Counted from the first letter of the stretch, positions 30,521-39,418 are shown. The stretch: DNA of 64,000 nt from RAM1 sp041905405 (GCA_041905405.1 JAYRLC010000003.1:124001-188000), one strand, 5' to 3'. Made by a program: numbers and translations. The notes: a model not told the origin generated them from the letters alone.

Positions 30521-32428
30521 ATGATCAAGATCACGCTCCCCGACGGTTCCCAGCGCGAATACCCCGGCCCTGTCACGGTGGCCGAAGTGGCAGCCTCCAT
30601 CGGCTCTGGCCTCGCCAAGGCGGCCCTGGCCGGCAAGGTGGATGGCAAGGTGGTGGATACCAGCTACACGATCACGGCTGACAGCCCGCTGTCCATCGTT
30701 ACGGCCAAGGACGCCGACGGGCTGGATGTCATCCGCCACTCCACGGCCCACCTGCTGGCGTACGCCGTCAAGGAGCTGTTTCCCGATGCTCAGGTCACGA
30801 TCGGCCCCGTCATCGAGAACGGCTTCTACTACGACTTCTCCTACAAGCGCCCCTTCACGCCCGAAGATCTGGCCGCCATCGAAAAGCGCATGGCCGAACT
30901 GGCCGCGAAGGACGAGCCCGTGGTGCGCCGCGTGCTGCCGAGGGATGAGGCCGTTGCCTACTTCAAGGGCCTTGGTGAGCACTACAAGGCCGAGATCATC
31001 GCCAGCATCCCGTCCAATGAGGACGTGAGCCTGTACCGCGAAGGCAGCTTCGAGGACCTGTGCCGCGGTCCGCACGTGCCCAGCACGGGCAAGCTGAAAT
31101 TCTTTAAGCTCATGAAAGTGGCCGGCGCCTACTGGCGCGGCGATCATCGCAACGAGATGCTGCAACGTATCTATGGCACGGCCTGGACGACGAAGGACGA
31201 GCTCCAGCAGTACCTGACGATGCTGGAGGAGGCCGAAAAGCGCGACCACCGCAAGTTGGGCCGTGAACTGGACCTGTTCCACCTGGATGAACACAGCCCC
31301 GGCACGGTGTTCTGGCATCCCAAGGGCTGGACGGTCTGGCAGGAAGTGGAGCAGTACATGCGCCGCGTCTACCGGGACAACGGCTACCAGGAGGTCAAGG
31401 GGCCGCAGATCCTGGACCAGAGCCTGTGGGAGAAAACGGGCCACTGGGACAAGTACCGCGAAAACATGTTCACGACGGAGTCCGAAAAGCGGCACTACGC
31501 GCTCAAGCCGATGAACTGCCCCGGCCACGTGCTGATCTTCAAGCAGGGCATCAAGAGCTATCGCGACCTGCCGCTGCGCTATGGCGAGTTCGGCCAGTGC
31601 CACCGAAACGAGCCCACGGGCGGCCTGCACGGCATCATGCGGGTGCGCGGCTTCACGCAGGACGACGGCCACATCTTCTGCACGGAAAACATGATCCTGG
31701 AGGAGTGCGTTGCCTACACGACGCTGCTGCAGAAGGTCTACAAGGACTTCGGTTTCACGGACATCATCTACAAGGTCGCCACGCGCCCGGAAAAGCGTAT
31801 CGGGTCTGACGAGCTGTGGGACAAGGCCGAATTCGCGGTGATGGAAGCGCTGCGCCGTTCGGGGTGCGAATTCATCATTGCGCCCGGAGACGGAGCGTTC
31901 TATGGGCCCAAGATCGAATACACGCTGAAGGACGCGCTTGGCCGCCAGTGGCAGTGCGGCACGATGCAGGTGGACTTCAATACGGCGGAGCGCCTGGGCG
32001 GCGAATTCGTGGCCGAAGACGGCAACCGCCACCATCCCGTCATGCTCCACCGCGCCATCGTGGGCAGCCTGGAGCGGTTTATCGGCATCCTGATCGAACA
32101 GCATGCCGGTGCGTTGCCCGCGTGGCTCGCGCCGGTGCAGGTGGCGGTGCTCAATATCACCGATTCCCAGGCAGATTACGCCCGTAGCGTCGCCAAAACG
32201 CTGCAAAATCAAGGGCTTAGAGTCGATCTGGACCTGCGCAACGAGAAAATTACGTATAAAATACGGGAGCATTCGTTGCAAAAGCTGCCTTACATCCTTG
32301 TCGTAGGTGACAAGGAAAAGTCAGCAGGTGCTGTCGCAGTGCGCGCCCGAGGCAACCAGGATCTCGGTGTGATGTCCCTCGAAGCGTTCGCGCAGAAAAT
32401 CGCGGGCGACATCCAGAACAAAAGCTGA
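30521..32428 (+). CDS. thrS: Threonyl-tRNA synthetase
   Basis: 635 residues from ATG 30521 (MIKITLPDGSQREYPG); an in-frame TTG at 30491 falls within the terminator stem and is rejected. Domain order: TGS domain (1-60), second additional domain with the editing motif HSTAHLLAYAVKELFP, class II catalytic core with the zinc and ATP motifs (MNCPGHVLIFKQG, FGQCHRNEPTGGLHGIMRVR), and a C-terminal anticodon-binding domain. It charges tRNA-Thr. First gene of thrS-infC-rpmI-rplT-pheST-ihfA, controlled by the leader attenuator. Confidence 0.98.
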   Translation: MIKITLPDGSQREYPGPVTVAEVAASIGSGLAKAALAGKVDGKVVDTSYTITADSPLSIVTAKDADGLDVIRHSTAHLLAYAVKELFPDAQVTIGPVIENGFYYDFSYKRPFTPEDLAAIEKRMAELAAKDEPVVRRVLPRDEAVAYFKGLGEHYKAEIIASIPSNEDVSLYREGSFEDLCRGPHVPSTGKLKFFKLMKVAGAYWRGDHRNEMLQRIYGTAWTTKDELQQYLTMLEEAEKRDHRKLGRELDLFHLDEHSPGTVFWHPKGWTVWQEVEQYMRRVYRDNGYQEVKGPQILDQSLWEKTGHWDKYRENMFTTESEKRHYALKPMNCPGHVLIFKQGIKSYRDLPLRYGEFGQCHRNEPTGGLHGIMRVRGFTQDDGHIFCTENMILEECVAYTTLLQKVYKDFGFTDIIYKVATRPEKRIGSDELWDKAEFAVMEALRRSGCEFIIAPGDGAFYGPKIEYTLKDALGRQWQCGTMQVDFNTAERLGGEFVAEDGNRHHPVMLHRAIVGSLERFIGILIEQHAGALPAWLAPVQVAVLNITDSQADYARSVAKTLQNQGLRVDLDLRNEKITYKIREHSLQKLPYILVVGDKEKSAGAVAVRARGNQDLGVMSLEAFAQKIAGDIQNKS

Positions 32429-32472
32429 TCAGGTTTGAGAAAGCTCTTGCCCGCGTGCAATCGACAGTGTTC

Positions 32473-32489
32473 GCTACATTTTTTGTAGC
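32473..32489 (+). promoter_or_regulatory. thrS-infC intergenic hairpin
   Basis: GCTACA-TTTTT-TGTAGC is a six-base perfect stem 24 bases before the infC start. It has no following T-tract and may be a processing or translation-control element. Confidence 0.4.
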
Positions 32490-32512
32490 AGTCATTTTGA
32501 AGGACCGTCACC

Positions 32513-33112
32513 ATCGCTACTGAATTTCGCGACCGCCGCCAGCGCGAGGAACGCAAGCACCGCCTGAACCGGGAAATCATGGCCCCGGAAGTTCGCCTGT
32601 CCGGACCCAACAACGAGCCTTTGGGTATCGTCAGTTTGGCCGAGGCATTGCGAATGGCGGGCGAGCTGGATGTGGATCTGGTTGAAATTGCCGCTACCGC
32701 GAGCCCGCCCGTGTGCCGGCTCATGGACTACGGCAAGTTCAAGTACCAGGAGCAGAAGAAGGCAGCGGAAGCGAAAGCCAAGCAGACGGTCATCGAGATC
32801 AAGGAAGTCAAGTTCCGCCCGGGCACCGACGATGGTGACTACAACATCAAGATGCGCAATATCCGGCGCTTCCTGGCGGAAGGTGACAAATGCAAGATCA
32901 CGCTGCGCTTTCGGGGCCGCGAGATCACGCACCAGGAGCTTGGCATGGCATTGCTCAATCGCATCCGCGATGACCTCGCGGACCTGATCGTGGTGGAGCA
33001 GTTTCCCAAGCTGGAAGGCCGGCAGATGATCATGATGATCGCGCCGGGCAAGAAAAAGCCGGGCGGCACTGCGAAGCCCGCCGCTGAAGCTGCTGCGGCA
33101 CCGTCGGCGTAA
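32513..33112 (+). CDS. infC: Translation initiation factor IF-3
   Basis: 199 residues if translation starts at ATC 32513, eight bases after GAAGGA (32499-32504). This gives the family N terminus ATEFRDRRQREERKHRLN. The next ATG (32579) would delete most of the N-terminal domain. infC genes typically use rare start codons (AUU in E. coli), through which IF-3 represses its own synthesis. The C-terminal domain contains EIKEVKFRPGTDDGDYNIK and KCKITLRFRGREI. Follows thrS by 84 bases. Confidence 0.95.
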   Translation: MATEFRDRRQREERKHRLNREIMAPEVRLSGPNNEPLGIVSLAEALRMAGELDVDLVEIAATASPPVCRLMDYGKFKYQEQKKAAEAKAKQTVIEIKEVKFRPGTDDGDYNIKMRNIRRFLAEGDKCKITLRFRGREITHQELGMALLNRIRDDLADLIVVEQFPKLEGRQMIMMIAPGKKKPGGTAKPAAEAAAAPSA

Positions 33113-33127
33113 AACTTGAATCAGTGG

Positions 33128-33193
33128 TCCACCGGTTGGTCGCCGGTGGAAAACAAGTGGCTCGGGGCCATCAAGCCTGCAAGGAGTTTGCAG
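33128..33193 (+). promoter_or_regulatory. rpmI-rplT leader hairpins (possible L20 autoregulation site)
   Basis: Two stems lie in the 115-base gap before rpmI: TCCACCGG/CCGGTGGA (33128-33135 and 33143-33150, loop of seven) and CTGCAA/TTGCAG (33177-33182 and 33188-33193, loop of five). L20 represses the rpmI-rplT unit in other bacteria by binding a structured leader here. The match to that RNA is not demonstrated. Confidence 0.45.
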
Positions 33194-33227
33194 CGCCTCA
33201 CGAGCACAACCAAGAAGGAGCATTCAC

Positions 33228-33431
33228 ATGCCCAAAATGAAGACCAAGAGCAGCGCCAAGAAGCGCTTCCGTGTTCGTCCCGGTGGGACCGTCAAGCGCG
33301 GTCAGGCCTTCAAGCGTCACATCCTGACCAAGAAGACCACCAAGAACAAACGCCACCTGCGCGGTGCGGTGTCGGTGCACGAAACCAACATGGTTTCCAT
33401 GGCCGCCATGCTGCCCGGTACCGGCATCTGA
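33228..33431 (+). CDS. rpmI: Ribosomal protein bL35
   Basis: 67 residues, the usual bL35 size, very basic, starting MPKMKTKSSAKKRFRV and containing GGTVKRGQAFKRHIL. A component of the large ribosomal subunit. AAGGAG ribosome site at about 33215. Lies between infC and rplT as in most bacteria. Confidence 0.98.
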   Translation: MPKMKTKSSAKKRFRVRPGGTVKRGQAFKRHILTKKTTKNKRHLRGAVSVHETNMVSMAAMLPGTGI

Positions 33432-33457
33432 TCAACTGACGAACAAGGAGAAAAAAC

Positions 33458-33817
33458 ATGCCTCGCGTCAAACGTGGTGTAACCGCCCGCGCACGTCACA
33501 AGAAAGTCCTCGCCCTGGCCAAGGGTTTCCGCGGCCGCCGCGGCAACGTATTCCGCATCGCCAAAGAAGCGGTGATGAAGGCCGGGCAATATGCCTACCG
33601 TGACCGCCGCAACAAGAAGCGCGTGTTCCGTCAGCTGTGGATTGCCCGTATCAACGCCGCGGCCCGTGAGCTCGGCATGACGTACAGCCAGTTCGCCAAC
33701 GGCATCCGCAAGGCCGGCATCGAGATCGACCGCAAGGTGCTCGCCGACATCGCCGTGCACGACAAGGCCGCTTTTGCCGGCATCGTGGAGCAAGTCAAGG
33801 CCAAGCTGGCTGCTTGA
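33458..33817 (+). CDS. rplT: Ribosomal protein bL20
   Basis: 119 residues, MPRVKRGVTARARHKKVLAL at the start and RELGMTYSQFANGIRKAGIE later. Large-subunit assembly protein; in other species it also represses rpmI and itself. ACAAGGAG site 26 bases after rpmI. Followed by a strong hairpin before pheS. Confidence 0.98.
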   Translation: MPRVKRGVTARARHKKVLALAKGFRGRRGNVFRIAKEAVMKAGQYAYRDRRNKKRVFRQLWIARINAAARELGMTYSQFANGIRKAGIEIDRKVLADIAVHDKAAFAGIVEQVKAKLAA

Positions 33818-33862
33818 TTTTCACGGGGGCCGCCGCCGTCGCGCGGTGGCTTGCGCATCAGA

Positions 33863-33899
33863 AACAAGGGCTAGCGCTGCACAGGCACTAGCCCTTGTT
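33863..33899 (+). terminator. Strong hairpin between rplT and pheS (terminator or attenuator)
   Basis: AACAAGGGCTAG (33863-33874) pairs perfectly with CTAGCCCTTGTT (33888-33899) around a 13-base loop, 16 bases before the pheS ATG. The stem ends in TTGTT and is followed by CATTTG, a weak T-tract. No phenylalanine-rich leader peptide is visible upstream, so a peptide-type pheST attenuator is not supported. Confidence 0.75.
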
Positions 33900-33914
33900 C
33901 ATTTGAAGAGTCTT

Positions 33915-34970
33915 ATGAACGAGCTGGATTCCATCGTTGACAGTGCGCGCAGCGCATTCGCCGCAGCAGGCACGCCCGCGGAGCTTGAGAACGCCAAAGC
34001 GCAGTTCACGGGCAAGACGGGCCGCATCACCGAGCTGATGAAGGGCATGGCCGCCTTGAGCGTTGAGGAAAAGAAGACCCGCGGCGCCGCCATCAACGTG
34101 GCCAAGCAGGCCATTGAAGCAGCGCTGGCCGCCCGCCGTCAGGCATTGGCTGATGCCGAACTGGAAAGCCAGCTCAAGGCCGAGTCGCTGGACGTCACAT
34201 TGCCTGGTCGCATGCGTGAACCCGGCGGCCTGCATCCCGTGAGCCTCACGATGGAGCGGATCGAGCAGATTTTTGCCAGCATGGGCTTCGACGTCGCTGA
34301 CGGCCCGGAAATCGAATCGGACTGGCACAGTTTCACGTCGCTGAACAACCCGCCGAACCACCCCGCGCGCTCCATGCAGGACACGTTCTACGTGGACATT
34401 CAGGGCGATGACGGCATCCATTACAACCTGCGACCGCACACGAGCCCCATGCAGGTGCGCTACGCCCAGCAGCATGTGAAGAAGCATGCCCAGGCCGTCA
34501 AGGATGGCAAGCCCATGCCGGAGATCCGCGTGATCGCGCCGGGCCGTACGTATCGGGTGGACAGCGATGCCACCCACTCCCCCATGTTCCACCAGTGCGA
34601 AGGCCTGTGGCTGGGCGAGAACGTGAGTTTCAAGGACCTGAAGGTCGTTTTCACCGACTTCTGTCGCACGTTTTTCGAGAGCAACGATCTGGCGTTGCGC
34701 TTTCGGCCCAGCTTCTTCCCGTTCACAGAGCCCAGCGCCGAGATCGACATCCAGTTCCAGAGCGGGCCGCTGGCGGGTCGCTGGCTTGAGGTTTCCGGCG
34801 CGGGCCAGGTGCATCCGGCCGTGGTCCGCAACATGGGCCTGGACCCCGAAAAGTACATCGGCTTTGCGTTCGGCATGGGGCCTGACCGGCTCACGATGCT
34901 GCGCTACGGCGTGAGCGACCTGCGCCTGTTCTTTGATGGCGACATCCGTTTCCTGCGCCAGTTCCGCTAA
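33915..34970 (+). CDS. pheS: Phenylalanyl-tRNA synthetase alpha subunit
   Basis: 351 residues from ATG 33915 (MNELDSIVDSARSAFAAAGT); the longer frame from 33774 overlaps rplT and the hairpin. N-terminal coiled coil, then class II core with HPVSLTMERIEQIFASMGF, the motif-2 region NLRPHTSPMQVRY, GRTYRVDSDATHSPMFHQ and motif 3 GFAFGMGPDRLTMLRYG. It forms an alpha2beta2 enzyme with PheT and charges tRNA-Phe. pheT starts 20 bases later. Confidence 0.98.
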   Translation: MNELDSIVDSARSAFAAAGTPAELENAKAQFTGKTGRITELMKGMAALSVEEKKTRGAAINVAKQAIEAALAARRQALADAELESQLKAESLDVTLPGRMREPGGLHPVSLTMERIEQIFASMGFDVADGPEIESDWHSFTSLNNPPNHPARSMQDTFYVDIQGDDGIHYNLRPHTSPMQVRYAQQHVKKHAQAVKDGKPMPEIRVIAPGRTYRVDSDATHSPMFHQCEGLWLGENVSFKDLKVVFTDFCRTFFESNDLALRFRPSFFPFTEPSAEIDIQFQSGPLAGRWLEVSGAGQVHPAVVRNMGLDPEKYIGFAFGMGPDRLTMLRYGVSDLRLFFDGDIRFLRQFR

Positions 34971-34990
34971 CCGACCGAGATAACGACAAC

Positions 34991-37408
34991 ATGCAATTCC
35001 CCGAGTCCTGGTTGCGCGAGTTCTGCAACCCGCCGCTGACCACTCAGCAACTGGCCGATACCCTGACCATGGGCGGCCTGGAAGTCGAAGACCTGCATCC
35101 CGTCGCGCCACCTTTCAGCAAGGTGGTGGTCGGCGAAATCCGCGAAGCCGTGCAGCACCCCAATGCCGACCGGCTGCGCGTATGCCAGGTGGATGTCGGG
35201 CAGGGCGCCTTGCTCAATATCGTCTGTGGCGCACCCAATGCCCGCGTGGGCATCAAGGTGCCTTGCGCGCTGGTCGGGGCTGAGCTGCCCCCCGGCGACG
35301 ATGGCAAGCCGTTCCAGATCAAGCTGGGCAAGCTGCGCGGCGTCGAAAGCCAGGGCATGCTGTGTTCGGCGCGCGAGCTGAAGCTGAGCGATGACCACGG
35401 CGGCCTGCTGGAGCTGGCCGCCGACGCGCCGACAGGCTCGAATGTGCGCGATCTGCTCAAGCTTGACGACACCGTGTTCACGCTCAAGCTCACGCCCAAT
35501 CTGGCGCATGCGCTGAGCGTCCATGGCGTGGCGCGCGAGCTGTCCGCGCTCACGGGCGCGCCGCTGCTGCAGCCGCAGTTCAAGCCGGTGCCGGTGGTGC
35601 ATGACACCAAGCTGGCGGTGAAGATCAGCGCGCCTGATCTGTGCGGCCGCTTCTCGGGCCGCGTGGTGCGCAACGTCAACACCCGTGCAGCCACCCCGCA
35701 ATGGATGGTGGACCGCTTGGCGCGCTGTGGCCAGCGCAGCGTCACGGCGCTGGTGGACATCTCCAACTACGTCATGTTCGAGCTGGGTCGTCCGTCGCAC
35801 ATCTTCGACCTCGACAAGATCCACGGTGCGCTGGACGTGCGCTGGGGCAAAGCCGGGGAACAGCTCAAGCTGCTGAACGGCAACACGGTGACCGTGGACG
35901 AGAAAGTCGGCGTGATCGCCGACGACCGTGCGGTGGAGTCGCTGGCCGGCATCATGGGCGGTGATTCCACGGCCGTGTCGGACGATACGCGCAACATCTA
36001 CGTCGAGGCCGCTTTCTGGTGGCCGCAGGCCATCCAGGGCCGCTCACGCCGCTTCAACTTCTCCACCGATGCCGGCCATCGTTTCGAGCGCGGCGTGGAT
36101 CCGAGCCTTACGGTCGAGCACATCGAGCGCATCACGCGGCTCATTCAGGACATCTGCGGTGGAGAAGCAGGCCCGATGGATGACCAGATCGCGCGGCTGC
36201 CGGAGGCCAAGCCCGTCAGCCTGCGCGTGGCACGCGCGGCCAAGGTCATCGGCATGCCGCTGGACGAAAGCCAGTGCCTGGATGCCCTCAAGCGTCTGGG
36301 GCTGGATGTCACGGTGTCGGCCGGTGTGCTGACCGTGACGCCGCCACCGTACCGCTTCGACATCGCGATCGAAGAAGACCTGATCGAAGAGGTGGTCCGC
36401 ATCATCGGCTATGGCCAGTTGCCCACCACGCCACCCCTGGCACCGACCAGCGCGCGGCTGGCGCCGGAAGCGCGCCGCGGCCGCTTCGGGGTGCGGCGTC
36501 AGCTGGCGGCGCTGGGCTATCAGGAAACCATCAATTTCAGCTTCGTCGAAGAAAGCTGGGAACGCGAGCTGGCCGGCAACGGTAACCCGATCCGCCTGCT
36601 CAATCCGATCGCCAGCCAGATGAGCGTGATGCGCTCGTCGCTGGTCGGCTCGCTGCTGCAGGCGCTGAAGTTCAACCTGGATCGCAAGGCCGAGCGGGTG
36701 CGGGTTTTTGAGATCGGCCGCGTCTTCAACCGTGACGACTCGGTGGCCACCACAGACACCACCGTGCGCGGGATCGCCCAGCCGATGCGTGTGGCGGGCC
36801 TGGCCTATGGCGAGCCAGATGGCCTGCAATGGGGCCGCAAGGGCGGGCAAGCCGACTTTTTTGACGTGAAGGGCGATGTGCAGTCGCTGCTGTTGCCGGT
36901 GCAGGCCGAGTTCAGGGGGGCAGAGCATCCTGCGCTGCACCCGGGCCGCTGCGCGGGCGTCTGGATCGGCGGGAAGCTGGCCGGTTTTGTCGGGGAATTG
37001 CATCCGCGCTGGCGGCAGCAGTGGGGCCTGACGCAGGCACCCGTGATTTTTGAGCTGGACCTGGAGGCAGTGCTTGGCAGACCGGTGGCTTCGTTCCAGC
37101 CTGTGCCGAAATTCCAGCCGGCCGAGCGCGATATCGCCATCATTGTTTCCGACGCGGTGAGCCATGCGGCAGTCATGGCCGCGGTGCGGGCGGCCGACAC
37201 GGGCGGCCTGTTGCGTGATGCGCTGCTGTTCGACGTCTACAAACCCAAGCAGGCTTCAGCCGGCCTGGGTGTGGACGAGAAAAGCCTGGCCGTGCGCTTG
37301 ACGCTGGGCAGTGCGGACGCGACACTGACCGACGAACAAATCGACCATGCCGTGAAAGCGGTCGTGGACCGCATCGCCAGTGAACACGGTGGCCGCCTGC
37401 GAAGCTAG
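34991..37408 (+). CDS. pheT: Phenylalanyl-tRNA synthetase beta subunit
   Basis: 805 residues, full length. Begins MQFPESWLREFCNPPLT, followed by the EMAP/tRNA-binding domain (GEIREAVQHPNADRLRVCQV), B3/B4 editing region, B5 domain and a C-terminal anticodon-binding domain ending in DRIASEHGGRLRS. It hydrolyses mischarged Tyr-tRNA-Phe and holds the tRNA for PheS. Part of the same operon. Confidence 0.98.
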   Translation: MQFPESWLREFCNPPLTTQQLADTLTMGGLEVEDLHPVAPPFSKVVVGEIREAVQHPNADRLRVCQVDVGQGALLNIVCGAPNARVGIKVPCALVGAELPPGDDGKPFQIKLGKLRGVESQGMLCSARELKLSDDHGGLLELAADAPTGSNVRDLLKLDDTVFTLKLTPNLAHALSVHGVARELSALTGAPLLQPQFKPVPVVHDTKLAVKISAPDLCGRFSGRVVRNVNTRAATPQWMVDRLARCGQRSVTALVDISNYVMFELGRPSHIFDLDKIHGALDVRWGKAGEQLKLLNGNTVTVDEKVGVIADDRAVESLAGIMGGDSTAVSDDTRNIYVEAAFWWPQAIQGRSRRFNFSTDAGHRFERGVDPSLTVEHIERITRLIQDICGGEAGPMDDQIARLPEAKPVSLRVARAAKVIGMPLDESQCLDALKRLGLDVTVSAGVLTVTPPPYRFDIAIEEDLIEEVVRIIGYGQLPTTPPLAPTSARLAPEARRGRFGVRRQLAALGYQETINFSFVEESWERELAGNGNPIRLLNPIASQMSVMRSSLVGSLLQALKFNLDRKAERVRVFEIGRVFNRDDSVATTDTTVRGIAQPMRVAGLAYGEPDGLQWGRKGGQADFFDVKGDVQSLLLPVQAEFRGAEHPALHPGRCAGVWIGGKLAGFVGELHPRWRQQWGLTQAPVIFELDLEAVLGRPVASFQPVPKFQPAERDIAIIVSDAVSHAAVMAAVRAADTGGLLRDALLFDVYKPKQASAGLGVDEKSLAVRLTLGSADATLTDEQIDHAVKAVVDRIASEHGGRLRS

Positions 37409-37449
37409 GCCCCATTGGCGCGATCAGAACAACGAAGCAAGAGGACACC

Positions 37450-37776
37450 ATGGAATTTGCAGTCGAGAGCCTGGAAACCCCGGCCCTGACCAAGGCGCAG
37501 CTCGCAGAGCTGCTGTTCGAGCAGATTGGCCTGAACAAGCGCGAATCCAAGGACATGATCGACGCGTTCTTCGACCTGGTGGCCGACAGCCTTGTCGACG
37601 GCAAGGACGTCAAGATTTCCGGCTTTGGCAACTTCCAGATCCGCACCAAGGCACCGCGCCCCGGCCGCAATCCGCGCACGGGCGAGGCGATCCCCATCCA
37701 GGCGCGCCGGGTGGTCACGTTCCACGCCAGCCACAAGCTCAAAGAGCAGATCCAGGGCGATCCGGACGCCACCTGA
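37450..37776 (+). CDS. ihfA: Integration host factor alpha subunit
   Basis: 108 residues; HU/IHF family with the DNA-binding arm VKISGFGNFQIRTKAPRPGRN and PRTGEAIPIQARRVVTFH. Dimerises with IhfB, bends DNA sharply and helps regulation, replication and recombination. Its N terminus is slightly extended (MEFAVESLETPALTKAQL). Its place after pheT is conserved in proteobacteria. Confidence 0.96.
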   Translation: MEFAVESLETPALTKAQLAELLFEQIGLNKRESKDMIDAFFDLVADSLVDGKDVKISGFGNFQIRTKAPRPGRNPRTGEAIPIQARRVVTFHASHKLKEQIQGDPDAT

Positions 37777-37889
37777 TCCCCGGGCATCACCCGAAACGCA
37801 ACAGTCGGCGGTGCTGGCCCGCGCAGCCTTTGCATGCGCGGCTGTCTTAGAGTAACCTAGAAGCTTTCCCTTGTACAACATTGATTTCA

Positions 37890-38348
37890 ATGGAGAAAGC
37901 ACTCCCTCCCATACCCGCCAAGCGCTACTTCACCATCGGTGAGGTGAGCGATCTGTGCGGCGTGAAGCCGCACGTGCTGCGGTATTGGGAGCAGGAGTTC
38001 ACGCAGCTGCGGCCCATGAAGCGGCGCGGCAACCGCCGCTACTACCAGCACCATGAGGTGCTCATGATCCGCCGCATCCGCGACCTGTTGTACGACCAGG
38101 GCTTCACCATCAGCGGTGCGCGCAACAAGCTGCAGGAACTGGTGCAGGTGGAGCGCGACAAGCGCAAGGCCGGCGAAGTGATGCTTGAAGGTGTCGAAGT
38201 GCTCGAGGTGGATGACTCGGCGTTCGATGACTTCGAGGACAGCGGCGCAGGCGATCTGGACGACGACGGCTCGCCCGCATCGCAGAAACTTCTTCTCGTG
38301 CGCAGGGAATTGTCAGAGATACGCGATCTTCTGTCGGCGGCCTACTGA
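37890..38348 (+). CDS. MerR-family transcriptional regulator
   Basis: 152 residues from ATG 37890 (a TTG three codons upstream is possible). Winged helix-turn-helix: RYFTIGEVSDLCGVKPHVLRY, then a coiled-coil dimer helix; the C-terminal part is acidic (DDSAFDDFEDSGAGDLDDD) and lacks the cysteines of metal-sensing MerR proteins. This type regularly follows ihfA in proteobacteria; its target is not established. Confidence 0.9.
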   Translation: MEKALPPIPAKRYFTIGEVSDLCGVKPHVLRYWEQEFTQLRPMKRRGNRRYYQHHEVLMIRRIRDLLYDQGFTISGARNKLQELVQVERDKRKAGEVMLEGVEVLEVDDSAFDDFEDSGAGDLDDDGSPASQKLLLVRRELSEIRDLLSAAY

Positions 38349-38356
38349 GCTCACGC

Positions 38357-38362
38357 TATAAT
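38357..38362 (+). promoter_or_regulatory. Promoter -10 box of tRNA-Pro
   Basis: A consensus TATAAT lies 12 bases before the tRNA. I do not see a convincing -35 at the right distance. Confidence 0.6.
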
Positions 38363-38373
38363 GTGAGGCTTGT

Positions 38374-38450
38374 CGGCGTGTAGCGCAGCCTGGTAGCGCA
38401 CTTGCATGGGGTGCAAGGGGTCGCGAGTTCGAATCCCGCCACGCCGACCA
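38374..38450 (+). tRNA. tRNA-Pro (anticodon GGG)
   Basis: A 77-base cloverleaf from CGGCGTG to the encoded CCA. The acceptor stem CGGCGTG pairs with CACGCCG. The anticodon arm is CTTGC-ATGGGGT-GCAAG with anticodon GGG at 38408-38410, the T arm is GCGAG-TTCGAAT-CCCGC-like with TTCGAAT, and the terminal discriminator is A before CCA. It reads proline CCC and CCU codons. A -10 box precedes and a terminator follows. Confidence 0.97.
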
Positions 38451-38460
38451 TTTATCCAGA

Positions 38461-38496
38461 GGGTTAGCAGGCATTGCCTGCTGACCCTTTTCTTTT
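38461..38496 (+). terminator. Intrinsic terminator after tRNA-Pro
   Basis: GGGTTAGCAGGC (38461-38472) pairs with GCCTGCTGACCC (38476-38487), one G-T pair, followed by TTTTCTTTT. Confidence 0.92.
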
Positions 38497-38509
38497 ATGC
38501 TCACCCCTC

Positions 38510-39403
38510 ATGGCGACGACCGTTGTATTTGCGGATCTGGTGGGCAGCACGGGCATCTTCGAGCGGCTGGGCGATGCCACCGCATCGCGGTTCGTCACGC
38601 AACTCACTTCCGCGCTGAGCAAGACTTTCGAGGACCATCACGGCCGCGTCGTGAAGCTGCTGGGCGATGGCCTGTTCGTGGTGTTCCCCGCGGAAGGTGA
38701 TGCGCTGGCTGCCTGCGTATCGATCCAGAAGCGCCTGCAGGACAAGCCTGTTCACCCGGGCGGTGGCGGCTCACCCGTGCAGATGCAGATGGGTGTGGAA
38801 TGCGGCGAAATCGTGGAGATCGATGGCGACTGCTTCGGCGATGCCGTCAACAGCGCCGCCCGCCTGGCCGATCTGGCCGGTGCCGAGCAGATTCTCACCA
38901 CGCAGCGCTTGCGTGACGCACTGGCGCCGATCCAGCGCGCGCAGTTGCGCAGCCTGGGTCCGATCTACTTGCGTGGCAAGGCGGAAGCGACCGAGGTGTT
39001 TCGCGTCGACTGGCAGGTTGACCGCGACGCGGACGCCACCGTCATGGGCGTTTCCATGCTCAAGCCGGTGAAGGAAGCGGCTCTGGAGCTGTCGGCCGGT
39101 GGCCAGACGCTGCGCCTGGAAGCCCGCGGAGAAAAGCTTTCCATCGGTCGCGCCGTGACCGCGTCCCTGGCCCTGAACGATTCCCGCGTGTCGCGGCTGC
39201 ATGCCACGCTCGAATGGCGCGGCGGCCAGTTCGTGCTGGGCGACGCGTCCAGTTTCGGCACCTGGGTCTACATGGGCAACCAGAGCGAGCCCGTGGTGTT
39301 GCGCCGCACCGAGTGCTATCTGGTGGGCAACGGCCAGATCGCCCTGGGCTGCGAGCGCGACGCGGACAGCGCGCCGCTGGTCACGTTTGCAGTGCGGGCC
39401 TGA
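38510..39403 (+). CDS. Class III adenylate cyclase with C-terminal FHA domain
   Basis: 297 residues from ATG 38510 (MATTVVFADLVGSTG). Residues 1-165 are a class III nucleotidyl cyclase catalytic domain with metal aspartates D9 and D53 (KLLGDGLFVVF), the base-selecting pair K49 and D107, and the transition-state pair N114 and R118 (DAVNSAARL). All key residues for ATP use are present. Residues about 195-297 form a forkhead-associated domain (SIGRAVTASLALNDSRVSRLHATLE), which binds phosphothreonine. It lies upstream of a TagH-like FHA protein and a Ser/Thr kinase, so it may be a phosphorylation-recruited cyclase. Confidence 0.9.
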   Translation: MATTVVFADLVGSTGIFERLGDATASRFVTQLTSALSKTFEDHHGRVVKLLGDGLFVVFPAEGDALAACVSIQKRLQDKPVHPGGGGSPVQMQMGVECGEIVEIDGDCFGDAVNSAARLADLAGAEQILTTQRLRDALAPIQRAQLRSLGPIYLRGKAEATEVFRVDWQVDRDADATVMGVSMLKPVKEAALELSAGGQTLRLEARGEKLSIGRAVTASLALNDSRVSRLHATLEWRGGQFVLGDASSFGTWVYMGNQSEPVVLRRTECYLVGNGQIALGCERDADSAPLVTFAVRA

Positions 39404-39418
39404 GGCGGAACTGCGGGC

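Noticed and set aside
30395..32281. 628-codon open frame on the minus strand across thrS
   Set aside because: Antisense shadow of thrS, a textbook full-length enzyme. The frame also covers the attenuator and has no ribosome site or family motif.
33818..33914. Phenylalanine leader peptide for pheST next to the strong hairpin
   Set aside because: No start codon followed by a Phe-rich frame is present before the hairpin, so a peptide-type attenuator like that at thrS is not supported.
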